A stretch of 64,000 nucleotides of DNA from Mucilaginibacter sabulilitoris (GTDB lineage: Bacteria; Bacteroidota; Bacteroidia; Sphingobacteriales; Sphingobacteriaceae): NCBI RefSeq assembly GCF_034262375.1, contig NZ_CP139558.1, positions 2,542,001 through 2,606,000 on the forward strand, read 5' to 3'. How positions within the stretch are numbered: the first letter of the stretch is position 1; each line of letters starts with the position of its first letter. The notes beneath the pieces are model-generated. The model was not told the DNA's origin. It did no database searches and saw only the letters and a list, made by a program, of their open reading frames with translations. Below, in pieces: positions 16,896 through 25,420 of the stretch. Made by a program: the position numbers and the translations under genes.

Positions 16896-16912
16896 TATAG
16901 TGTGTTTTAAAA

Positions 16913-16953
16913 AGCCATTGCGTGAAAGGTCAGGCAATGGCTTTTGTGTTTTT
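16913..16953 (+). terminator. Intrinsic terminator after the small membrane protein gene
   Basis: AGCCATTGC pairs perfectly with GCAATGGCT around a 12-base loop, followed by TTTGTGTTTTT. It may also serve the converging DinB gene. Confidence 0.8.
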
Positions 16954-16966
16954 ATATTTTGTGTTT

Positions 16967-17464
16967 TTAAAAAGACCCCTCGTCGGCAGTTGGTCCGTAG
17001 CTCGGTGGGAGAGGGATATTAAGCAGGCGTAAATAAACTCCCATTTGTGCCCGGTGATGTACAGTTTGTGAATAAGCCATCCTGATGATTTCGGCTTTGG
17101 ACGACACACTGATAACATGATCGCCGTTGCGTAAGGTCCATTCTTTTTTCAGCTCATCATCGTTGGTTTGCGCTAAATGCGATCTTCCCTTCTCTAACGT
17201 TTCTTCAAAATATTTCAGCAGCTCGGCAGTATTATCAATGGTTGTTCCTACATAAGGGTTACTGGCAAAATCAAGTTCACTGGTGGTAAGCGCCATGGCT
17301 ACCCAGCCGGGCAATTCGGCAATATGATTGGCAAGTCGCTGCACGGTCATACTTTTTTCATGCGGCTGCCATTGGTATTTATCATTAGGGATACGCTCAA
17401 GCATTTTACGGGTGGTTTGAGCTTCCTGCTCCATTTCTTTTAATAACATTGGGATAATTGACAT
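16967..17464 (-). CDS. DinB family protein
   Basis: 165 residues, all-helical DinB/YfiT-like four-helix bundle. Conserved histidines occur in R-L-A-N-H-I-A-E near 45-52 and H-H-R-A-Q-M near 134-139; together with the usual H-x-x-x-H pattern these form the divalent-metal site. Members include bacillithiol- and mycothiol-dependent S-transferases, but most Bacteroidota copies have no known substrate. Cytoplasmic. Single gene, with a terminator behind it. Confidence 0.85.
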   Translation of the reverse strand: MSIIPMLLKEMEQEAQTTRKMLERIPNDKYQWQPHEKSMTVQRLANHIAELPGWVAMALTTSELDFASNPYVGTTIDNTAELLKYFEETLEKGRSHLAQTNDDELKKEWTLRNGDHVISVSSKAEIIRMAYSQTVHHRAQMGVYLRLLNIPLPPSYGPTADEGSF

Positions 17465-17571
17465 GACTTTATTGTTTAAGTGTTACTGTTTTTGTTTACA
17501 ATTCAAAGAAACAAACAGCTGGTGACAGCCCTATGTCAGCAGGATTTTATAAATGGAAAAATAATAGAAAA

Positions 17572-17637
17572 GACTCACCCCGGCGTCGCTTCGCTTGCCG
17601 ACCCTCTATACGCCTGCGGCGCAAAGAGGGTGCAGGG
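17572..17637 (-). repeat. Dispersed palindromic repeat, family A copy 3 (inverted)
   Basis: Read on the minus strand it gives CCCTCTTTGCGCCGCAGGCG, then AGCGAAGCGACGCCGGGGTG, ending GAGTC, matching the family-A tail. The internal stem pairs CCCTCTTTGCG with CGTATAGAGGG. Confidence 0.65.
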
Positions 17638-17691
17638 TTTTTATTTTATTTGTGTTGCATTGATTATTCAGTATTCATTCCTCTTTCCCCA

Positions 17692-17752
17692 ACCCTCTTT
17701 GCGGCGAAGCCGTAGGAGGGTGATCCAGCGAAGCGCAGATCGGGTGAGTCGA
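17692..17752 (+). repeat. Dispersed palindromic repeat, family A copy 4
   Basis: ACCCTCTTTGCGGCGAAGCC then GTAGGAGGGTGATCCAGCGA and AGCGCAGATCGGGTGAGTCGA. It shares stem and tail with copy 3, to which it is inverted 55 bases away. Confidence 0.65.
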
Positions 17753-17775
17753 AGGGCGTGCGTAGCGCCTCGCCC

Positions 17776-17804
17776 GTCATGCTTCGACAAGCTCCTGCAT
17801 GACA
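17776..17804. repeat. Short palindrome related to family B
   Basis: GTCATGCTTCGACAAGCTCC followed by TGCATGACA: outer GTCATG/CATGAC arms around CTTCGACAAGCTC, the same words as in the 13569-13642 unit. Confidence 0.5.
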
Positions 17805-18049
17805 GCCCGCGCTCAACATTATTTCTCCCGTCAGCAGATAAGCTTCGGGCGAAAGCAGGCAGAACATAGTGGTTGTCATCGTACCTCGCCGACAGTAAGT
17901 AAACCGATTTATTTTAACAACGGGCTATTTAACCTCATTACCATAACCTATATTAGTAGCAGTATAAGCCTGGTGTATTGCAACCGACAGATGGGGTTGC
18001 CACAACAAAACACAATAGATATATTACTTTTTCAATTATAAACCATAAT

Positions 18050-20794
18050 ATGAAAGGCCTCTTTCTTTACATCTTATTTGCTATACCAGCTATGTGCCTG
18101 GCGCAGACACCGGCTGTTGATAATTTAACATGCGAATACCTCTTCAACCCGGTTGGGATTGACCAGGTACAACCACGCCTGAGCTGGAAAATAAATAGCG
18201 CGCAAAGAAATACCCTGCAGCAGGCTTATCATATCAGGGTAGCCACAGATGCATCTTTTTCATCATCAAAAACGGTCTGGAACACCGGTAAGATCAGTTC
18301 AGATTCATCTATACTGATCACCTATCAGGGGGCACCGTTAAAATCGGCCACGCGTTATTACTGGCAGGTGAAAATCTGGGACAACCACGGCCACATATCA
18401 GCCTGGAGCAAAACCGCTTATTTTGAAACCGGGCTGCTTTCGCCTGCCGACTGGACTGCCAGCTGGATAGTTCCGCAGCAGGATTCGCTGCGTAAAATAG
18501 CCGCGCCTATGCTCCGCAAACAGTTCACCTTATCAAAAAAAATTGTATCGGCCAGGGCTTATGTTACTGCGCATGGCCTGTATGAATTGTACCTGAACGG
18601 TAAAAAGGTGGGCGACCAGGAACTTACCCCCGGCTGGACGGAGTATAAAAAACGCCTCCAATATCAGGTATATGATATAACTACTATGCTGCAACAGGGC
18701 GATAATGTGGTGGGTGCCATGATAGGCGATGGCTGGTTTCGCGGCACAACGGGTATTAATCAATGGGCTTTTTGGGGCAGAAAACTGGCTCTGTTATGCC
18801 AGCTGCAAATTACGTATGCGGATGGTACGGTACAGCATATTAACTCCGATGGATCATGGAAAGGGTTTAAAAGCAGCCCTGTAACGCTCAATGGTATTTA
18901 TGACGGTGAAAATTATGACGCCCGCAAAGAAATACCCGGCTGGGATAGTAAGGGCTTTAATGATGCCGGTTGGGTACCGGTAGATACGGCTGTTTATGAT
19001 AAAAAGATGCTGGTAGGGGTAGAGAGCGTTCCCGTTCATAAAATTCAGGAAATTAAACCCATTGGCATATTTAAAAGCCCTAAAGGGACACAGATTATTG
19101 ATTTTGGGCAAAACCTTACCGGTTGGGTTCGTTTAAAGGTGAGCGGACCGGCGGGACAAACCATTAATATTCGCCACGCTGAGGTGCTTGATAAATTCGG
19201 TGAGTTTTATACGGCTAATCTGCGCAAGGCAACGGCAACTATCAATTATACGCTCAAGGGAGGCGGTGCCGAAGTGCATGAACCTCATTTTACCTTTTTT
19301 GGTTTCAGGTATATTGCGGTAACCGGTTTCCCAGGCGAAATTAAACCGGAGAATTTTACCGCCGTAGTGGTGCATTCTGCTATGCCGGTTACCGGAGAGT
19401 TTACCTGCTCCGATACCATGATCAATAAACTGCAGCACAATATCATGTGGGGACAGAAAGGCAATTTTGTTGATATCCCTACAGATTGCCCGCAGCGCGA
19501 CGAGCGCCTGGGCTGGACAGGCGATGCACAAGTGTTTTCGCGCACGGCCGCATTTAACATGCAGGTTGCACCTTTTTTTGCCAAATGGATGAAGGATGTA
19601 GCAGCCGACCAGTATCCGAACGGCGGGATACCTTTTGTGGTGCCCGATAATTTGCTTACCAACCAGGCCACCTCAGCAGGCTGGGGCGATGTGTCTGTTA
19701 TTGTTCCGTGGACCATGTACCAGGTGTATGCTGATAAACGCATTTTGCAAACCCAGTACCCAAGCATGAAAGCCTACGTTGACTATATTGTTAAAAAGTC
19801 GGGCAGCAGGTATATATGGCATGGGGGCAGCTTGTTTGGCGATTGGCTGTTTTACCGCCCGGGTATTTATGACTTTTCGGAGCCTAACGGTTATACCAGT
19901 CCCGATTTGATAGCTACCGCTTTTTATGCTTATTCGTCAAAACTGTTGAGCCAGGCGGCCGGTGTACTGGGTAATACTGCCGATGAAAAGAAATACGGCG
20001 ATATATACGAGCACGTAAAAAAGGCGTTTATCCACAATTATATTACGCCAACCGGCCGTGTATTTGCCGACTCACAAACCGGCTATGTGCTGGCCCTGAA
20101 GTTTGGATTAATGCCCGACAGTTTGAAGGCCAAAGCCGCTGCTTATCTGGTTGATGACGTGCGCAGTCGTAACAATCACCTGTCTACAGGATTTTTAGGT
20201 ACGCCATATTTGTGCCAGGTGCTGTCGCAAAATGGGCATAGTAATGTGGCTTATGATCTATTGCTGCAAAAAACATATCCATCGTGGTTATACCCTGTTA
20301 AAATGGGCGCCACAACCATTTGGGAACGCTGGGATGGTATAAAAACCGACAGTACTTTCCAGGATAAAACGATGAACTCCTTTAACCATTATTCATACGG
20401 AGCAGTAGGCGACTGGATGTACCAGCAAATGGCCGGCTTGCAGATGGATGCGCCAGGTTACAAGCACATCATCATAAAACCTGAACCGCACCGCAAGTTC
20501 AGCTTTGTAAAAGCAAGTTTAGAGAGTATGTACGGGCAGGTATTGTCGTCATGGGCAGCAAAAGATGGTACTATGCAGGTACATGTTAAAATACCACCCA
20601 ACACGACCGCTGATGTGATCTTGCCGGAAACAGACGGCCAGGAAATAAAACAGGACGGCAAACCGGTTACCGGAACCGCCGAAGAAAACAACACCGCCAT
20701 CAAGGTGGGCTCCGGCGAATACACGTTCAGTTATCATTGGGTACCTAAAAAGGAAGCAAAAAAAACAGATAAGCGTATGGCTTCAACTGATTAA
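18050..20794 (+). CDS. Alpha-L-rhamnosidase, GH78
   Basis: 914 residues from the ATG at 18050, chosen because it opens the signal peptide (MKGLFLYILFAIPAMCLAQ); the upstream ATG at 17978 adds 24 non-signal residues. Domain order is typical: fibronectin-like N domain (about 25-125), Bac_rhamnosid_N (about 150-320), a concanavalin-like rhamnosid domain (about 330-430), the (alpha/alpha)6 catalytic barrel (about 440-790) and a C-terminal beta-sandwich. The barrel has C-P-Q-R-D-E-R-L-G-W-T-G-D-A-Q, whose acidic residues are near the catalytic site, and later T-T-I-W-E-R-W-D. It releases terminal L-rhamnose from glycosides or pectin side chains in the periplasm. Monocistronic, with no rhamnose pathway genes next to it. 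Confidence 0.92.
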   Translation: MKGLFLYILFAIPAMCLAQTPAVDNLTCEYLFNPVGIDQVQPRLSWKINSAQRNTLQQAYHIRVATDASFSSSKTVWNTGKISSDSSILITYQGAPLKSATRYYWQVKIWDNHGHISAWSKTAYFETGLLSPADWTASWIVPQQDSLRKIAAPMLRKQFTLSKKIVSARAYVTAHGLYELYLNGKKVGDQELTPGWTEYKKRLQYQVYDITTMLQQGDNVVGAMIGDGWFRGTTGINQWAFWGRKLALLCQLQITYADGTVQHINSDGSWKGFKSSPVTLNGIYDGENYDARKEIPGWDSKGFNDAGWVPVDTAVYDKKMLVGVESVPVHKIQEIKPIGIFKSPKGTQIIDFGQNLTGWVRLKVSGPAGQTINIRHAEVLDKFGEFYTANLRKATATINYTLKGGGAEVHEPHFTFFGFRYIAVTGFPGEIKPENFTAVVVHSAMPVTGEFTCSDTMINKLQHNIMWGQKGNFVDIPTDCPQRDERLGWTGDAQVFSRTAAFNMQVAPFFAKWMKDVAADQYPNGGIPFVVPDNLLTNQATSAGWGDVSVIVPWTMYQVYADKRILQTQYPSMKAYVDYIVKKSGSRYIWHGGSLFGDWLFYRPGIYDFSEPNGYTSPDLIATAFYAYSSKLLSQAAGVLGNTADEKKYGDIYEHVKKAFIHNYITPTGRVFADSQTGYVLALKFGLMPDSLKAKAAAYLVDDVRSRNNHLSTGFLGTPYLCQVLSQNGHSNVAYDLLLQKTYPSWLYPVKMGATTIWERWDGIKTDSTFQDKTMNSFNHYSYGAVGDWMYQQMAGLQMDAPGYKHIIIKPEPHRKFSFVKASLESMYGQVLSSWAAKDGTMQVHVKIPPNTTADVILPETDGQEIKQDGKPVTGTAEENNTAIKVGSGEYTFSYHWVPKKEAKKTDKRMASTD

Positions 20795-20939
20795 CGAGGA
20801 AGTTAATCTCCTTTGTGTTGTTAATACGAAATAGTCCAAAGTGCAGCAGAGCGGCGCATTCACTGCCTGTATATTAATTAGCAATAAATCAATATATTGT
20901 CGTGTTCGCACTTTCAAAAAACGAACACCTGACAAAGGC

Positions 20940-21323
20940 TTAACCTACCAGTTGTTCAAACAGCTTCGTTAGGGTTAATTCCGCATCGAGGCACAGGCCC
21001 GGGTGTACTTTGGAGGGCTGTACCACCGTACTGCGGGTAGCCGTAAGCCAGCGGAAACGGGAAGCCATGTCCAATCTGGCAATAGCACCCGCATGTTTAT
21101 CGCCATTGCAGATGCGCTCAAACGAGCTGATGTTATCCTTCAGACAATCTATATCAAGTTCAGAGCAAAACGCAGCCATGCGAGCCACATCAAGCTTAAA
21201 CCGGGCCTGTAAAAACGCTTGCTTAGGGCAGTACAGGATAACCCCTATGTTTATAAACTCCTCGCGCTCCACCCTCGGCACAACGCGGATCACGGCGTAC
21301 TCAAATAAGTGCTGCTCTTGCAT
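20940..21323 (-). CDS. DUF3037 family protein
   Basis: 127 residues. The start matches DUF3037: Y-A-V-I-R-V-V-P-R-V-E-R-E-E-F-I-N-I-G-V-I-L-Y-C. Cytoplasmic, no catalytic motif known. It overlaps the upstream HipA-like kinase gene by 23 bp, so the two are translated as a pair. DUF3037 proteins are commonly found beside HipA_2-type kinases, which suggests that it is a partner, substrate or antitoxin-like regulator of the kinase. Role is inference. Confidence 0.8.
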   Translation of the reverse strand: MQEQHLFEYAVIRVVPRVEREEFINIGVILYCPKQAFLQARFKLDVARMAAFCSELDIDCLKDNISSFERICNGDKHAGAIARLDMASRFRWLTATRSTVVQPSKVHPGLCLDAELTLTKLFEQLVG

Positions 21324-22098
21324 ATTGTGCTTCTTTTACAAATATTTCAGACGCGGCTACGCGTGTGGTTAAAAAACGGGTGTAAACGTCGCGACGTTCT
21401 TCCGGCGTACCATTTTCCGAATCGTCAGTAAGCCAGTCATCCGGAATCAGGTCGACAATAGCGCGTATACGCTCATCGGTCAGTATGGAACAAAACTCGG
21501 CGTCAACCTCATCCAGCATAGTGGCCTGCGGCAATAGTACATGGTCCTTAACCTGTACAAACGGGCGTATGGCCTGCTCATCCCAATTATACCAGGAATG
21601 GTGAAAATACAGGGCTGCGCCGTGGTCAATAAGCCATAGTTCTTTGTGCCACATCAGCATGTTGGTATTGCGAGGAGTACGGTCAACATTGGTAAGCAGA
21701 CAATCAAGCCACACTATCTGCGAGGCAAGTTTGGCATCAAGCGTATTCACCACCGCATCATAAGTTATAGCGCCTGAAAGATAGTGCAGCGCAAGGTTAA
21801 GTCCAACGCTAAACTTAAGCAGGTCTTGTATCTCCTCATCCGCCTCCGAACGGCCGAAAGCCGGGTCAAGATTGGCAAAAACCAGTTCGGGTACTTTTAA
21901 ACCCAGCAGGCGGGCAATTTCACCGCCAATAAGTTCTGCAATAAGTGCTTTTACGCCCTGCCCGGCGCCCCTAAACTTAAGTACATATAAAAACTCATCA
22001 TCACCCTCGGCAATAGCCGGCATAGAACCACCCTCGCGCAAAGGGGTTACATAGCGTATCACATTAATTGTTCTGAGTTGTGGTTCAGCGTAATTCAT
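21301..22098 (-). CDS. HipA-like (HipA_2 family) protein kinase
   Basis: 265 residues from the ATG at 22098 (M-N-Y-A-E-P-Q); an upstream ATG at 22125 is possible. Kinase-like features: an ATP-loop region near F-L-Y-V-L-K-F-R-G-A-G-Q-G, catalytic loop D-C-L-L-T-N-V-D-R-T-P-R-N-T-N-M (catalytic Asp plus metal-binding Asn) and L-I-D-H-G-A in the position of D-F-G. HipA kinases phosphorylate proteins such as GltX and can arrest growth. The stand-alone HipA_2 group is shorter and poorly studied. No HipB-like DNA-binding antitoxin is encoded nearby, only DUF3037, which overlaps its 3' end. It could be a toxin, a housekeeping kinase or a defence component. Confidence 0.8.
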   Translation of the reverse strand: MNYAEPQLRTINVIRYVTPLREGGSMPAIAEGDDEFLYVLKFRGAGQGVKALIAELIGGEIARLLGLKVPELVFANLDPAFGRSEADEEIQDLLKFSVGLNLALHYLSGAITYDAVVNTLDAKLASQIVWLDCLLTNVDRTPRNTNMLMWHKELWLIDHGAALYFHHSWYNWDEQAIRPFVQVKDHVLLPQATMLDEVDAEFCSILTDERIRAIVDLIPDDWLTDDSENGTPEERRDVYTRFLTTRVAASEIFVKEAQYARAALI

Positions 22099-22328
22099 AA
22101 TGGATATTAAAAGTTTAAACACCATCTCTGTTAACCGGGTAAGCCCGCAAGATAGGCGCCCTGAAAATTAGATCAAATTTCTGAGAAATTAGCAAGATTA
22201 ATCCTAATCGTTATATTTCTGCCTTAATGGTAGTTTTACCCTGGCATATTTGCACAAACAAAAACAAGGAATTAATTTACGATATTGCAATCACTATAAT
22301 CTTATTAACAGATTAATAGGTTCCCCTT

Positions 22329-25256
22329 ATGCCATTGAAACCGAAAACACGGAAGCTTTTCTTATTGAGTATAATGGCTTGTGTTTTTTGGTTTACGGGA
22401 TATGGGCAAACACTGCCGCTGGTTAACTATACCATACAAAATGGCCTACCCGAAGCTACTGTTTACGCTGCTTATACGGATGTTTCAGGGTATTTATGGG
22501 TTGGCACACAAGGCGGTGCTGCGGCGTTTGACGGCCGTCAGTTCAGGGTGTTTGATTCGCAACTGGGCCTGCCCGATAATCATGTTACAGCTATAACCGG
22601 AGATGGCAGCCGTGTATATTTTGGCCACCGCTCCGGGGCAATATCGTTTTATAGTAACAATAGCGTAAACCAATTCACGCATAAGGATTTTGTGAATAAG
22701 TCGGCCATTAATGCTATGTTATGGCAAAACCAATCCCTATATCTTGCCACTCAGGGCAACGGGCTTTTTTGCATTACCTTTTCAAATAAAGGGAATAGCG
22801 TTAAACATTTCACAACAAAACAGCACCTTGTTTCAGATACCATTAATAAGCTAATAGTCAAAACTACCGGCGAAATATGGATGGCTACTACAAAAGGCCT
22901 GTCTGTATTTAATACTTTTACTGAGCAGGTAACTGCGGCTCTGCCGGCGACGGTAAATCAAAATATCCTATCGGTTTATCAACAGCCAAACGGTGTGCTA
23001 TGGTGCGGTACAGCTTCAGGGGCTTTGTATTTTGATCCGGACAAACCCAATGTTCCCGTTAAAAAAATAACGCTTTCGCAGGGTCTTGTTGATGATTATA
23101 TCAACATGATCCGGGGCGACAAAAAGGGTAATATTTGGCTGGCTACCAATAACGGGGTAGCTAAAATTACCAACGATATAATTAAATGTTTTACCAGGGC
23201 CAACGGTCTGCTTAGCGAGCAAGTTTATGATATAGCCGAAGACAGGGAGCACAATATTTGGTTGGCGCAGGACGATGGCATATCCAGCTATAAGGAATCG
23301 CCTTTTGAACTTTATACCACACACGATGGCCTGGTATATAATGAAGTGTACTCGATTATTGAAGATGATAAGCACAATTACTGGGTGGGTACCTCGCAGG
23401 GGATAACCGTATTTAATCCTCAAACTACCCCGGCTAAACATATCATGACCTTTACCCAAAAGAATGGCTTGCCCGATGATTTTGTTTATAAGGTTTTTAT
23501 GGACAGTCGCAAAAATATATGGATTGCCTGCACAAATAAGGGCGCGGTATGCTACCTGCCGGATAAAAAAAGATTTCTTGTGTTTGACAGGTCAAACGGT
23601 TTGGCAGGCAAGGAGGTAGTGAGTATTAATGAGGATAAAAGGGGCCGGATATGGCTGGCTACGCTTGATAGCGGCATAGCGGTTTATAATTATGATAAAA
23701 AACAAATGCAGAGTTATAAGAGCGGCCACGGTTTTGTAAGCAATTCGGTGTGGACTGTATATCGTGACCCGAAAGGAGAGATGTGGCTTGGCAGCAGGGA
23801 TAAGGGCCTGATACATTTTGATACCCAGACAGATAAATTCACGATAGTACCAGGACAGGAAAAACTCACGAATCGTGATTTTGGTTCGATAAGCAGTGAT
23901 AGTAAAGGTAATATATGGATAGCCAGCATTGGTGGCGGGATTTTTAAATATGATGGAAAAAGCTTTAAACAATATGGTATCAGGCAGGGTATAAGATCAA
24001 ATAACCCATATTTTATATTTTGCGACCGGGCCGACCGCATATGGTTGGGGACTAATCAGGGTATAGACCTGTTTGATCCGGGCACCTTAACCACACGTAA
24101 TTTTGGACGGAACGATGGTTTTATGGGTATTGAAACAAATCAGAACGCCATATACCAATCACGTAATAATGATTTGTGGATAGGTACGGTAAATGGGCTG
24201 ATGCGTTACCGGTTTACAAATGCTGAAGAAAACATTATAGCGCCGATAGTATATATCACCAAAAAACACCTGCTTTTTGATGATCAGGATCTTCACCGGG
24301 ATAGGCTTACCTATAAGGAAAATCATATAACGTTTGACTATCTGGGCATAAGCCTCAGTAATGCCGATAAAATACGCTATAGTTACCTCCTTGACGGGTT
24401 TGACGCTAAATGGTCGCCCTTGTCAACCGAATCGCGGGTTAGTTATGCAAACTTACCGCCAGGTAAATACGCCTTTATGGTTAAGGCAGGATATAAAGGG
24501 GGCAACTGGAGCGCACCGGTAAGCTATAGTTTTGTAATATCACCTCCTTTTTTTAAAACATGGTGGTTTATTGTGCTGGTTTGTGTGGCTGTTTATGGTA
24601 TTGCATCTACATTATACCGTTACCGGGTAAACCAGTTATTAACGCTGGAGAAGATGCGCAACAAAATAGCAAGTGATCTGCACGATGATATTGGATCGGC
24701 GTTAAGCAGCATCTCTATTTTTAGCGAAGTAGCCGATCAGCAATTAAAACAAGAGTCGCCGCATGAACGTACAAGAGAGGTTATAGGCCATATATCATAT
24801 CACTCCCGGGCCATGCTGGAAGCAATGGACGATATTGTTTGGGCAGTAAATCCTAAAAATGATCATTTTAATGATCTCGCAGTACGCATGCGCGAGTTTG
24901 CAATCCCTTTACTGGAAGCACGCAATATAACTTTTGATATCAATATCAATCCCGATATTCAGAATACCCGCATCCAGATGGAAGCCCGTAAAAATATATT
25001 CCTGGTTTTTAAAGAATGTATCAATAACATTATTAAGCATTCGCATTGTACGCACATGTGGGTATCTGTAAATAAGCTGAATAACCAGCTGGAGTTTGTG
25101 GTTATTGATAATGGCAGGGGCTTTGACCAAAACCAGAAAAATAATCGTAATGGTTTGGGTAATATGCAAAAGCGCGCAGCTGAAATGAAGGGGGTGTTAC
25201 AAATTAACAGCCGGCCCGGCAATGGTACCATGATCAAGCTACTGGTTAATATTTAG
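22329..25256 (+). CDS. Hybrid sensor: periplasmic two-component propeller with HisKA_3-type histidine kinase
   Basis: 975 residues. Signal peptide or anchor at about 10-27, then some 14 propeller repeats (I-W-L-A-T-x-x-G-V type, about 30-630), a Y_Y_Y domain (about 640-725; Y-A-N-L-P-P-G-K-Y), a membrane helix near 735-755 (WWFIVLVCVAVYGIA), HisKA_3 with H-D-D-I-G near 780-785 and a HATPase_c domain ending G-L-G-N-M-Q-K-R-A. The architecture matches sensors that detect imported oligosaccharides in the periplasm, but it stops at the kinase: it lacks the receiver and AraC domains of full hybrids, and no response regulator gene is adjacent. The partner (probably NarL/LuxR type) must lie elsewhere. 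Ligand unknown. Confidence 0.88.
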   Translation: MPLKPKTRKLFLLSIMACVFWFTGYGQTLPLVNYTIQNGLPEATVYAAYTDVSGYLWVGTQGGAAAFDGRQFRVFDSQLGLPDNHVTAITGDGSRVYFGHRSGAISFYSNNSVNQFTHKDFVNKSAINAMLWQNQSLYLATQGNGLFCITFSNKGNSVKHFTTKQHLVSDTINKLIVKTTGEIWMATTKGLSVFNTFTEQVTAALPATVNQNILSVYQQPNGVLWCGTASGALYFDPDKPNVPVKKITLSQGLVDDYINMIRGDKKGNIWLATNNGVAKITNDIIKCFTRANGLLSEQVYDIAEDREHNIWLAQDDGISSYKESPFELYTTHDGLVYNEVYSIIEDDKHNYWVGTSQGITVFNPQTTPAKHIMTFTQKNGLPDDFVYKVFMDSRKNIWIACTNKGAVCYLPDKKRFLVFDRSNGLAGKEVVSINEDKRGRIWLATLDSGIAVYNYDKKQMQSYKSGHGFVSNSVWTVYRDPKGEMWLGSRDKGLIHFDTQTDKFTIVPGQEKLTNRDFGSISSDSKGNIWIASIGGGIFKYDGKSFKQYGIRQGIRSNNPYFIFCDRADRIWLGTNQGIDLFDPGTLTTRNFGRNDGFMGIETNQNAIYQSRNNDLWIGTVNGLMRYRFTNAEENIIAPIVYITKKHLLFDDQDLHRDRLTYKENHITFDYLGISLSNADKIRYSYLLDGFDAKWSPLSTESRVSYANLPPGKYAFMVKAGYKGGNWSAPVSYSFVISPPFFKTWWFIVLVCVAVYGIASTLYRYRVNQLLTLEKMRNKIASDLHDDIGSALSSISIFSEVADQQLKQESPHERTREVIGHISYHSRAMLEAMDDIVWAVNPKNDHFNDLAVRMREFAIPLLEARNITFDININPDIQNTRIQMEARKNIFLVFKECINNIIKHSHCTHMWVSVNKLNNQLEFVVIDNGRGFDQNQKNNRNGLGNMQKRAAEMKGVLQINSRPGNGTMIKLLVNI

Positions 25257-25420
25257 TAGAATAATTGAAGCTATCAGTATTCTTAATGTTAATAAAAACT
25301 CCTCGGTTAATATATTTTAATTGTTATGATAACATAAATTTTACATTGTATAATTTTATCTGCATGTAAAAAAAGAGAACTTGGCTATAAAATTTCTCAA
25401 GAAAAATATCATCTGTAATT

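Larger units (their letters stand above)
17465..18049. other. Repeat-rich intergenic region
   Basis: About 585 bases with no convincing gene. Two family-A palindromes in opposite orientation (17572-17637 and 17692-17752) and a short family-B palindrome (17776-17804) take up the middle. Several open frames cross the repeats but have the composition of translated repeats (Arg/Ser/Pro-rich) and are discounted. The last 150 bases should hold the promoter of the rhamnosidase gene. Confidence 0.6.

Noticed and set aside
17480..17879. Several overlapping frames of 60-129 codons on both strands
   Set aside because: They are read-throughs of the palindromic repeats, with Arg/Ser/Pro-rich composition and no start signals.
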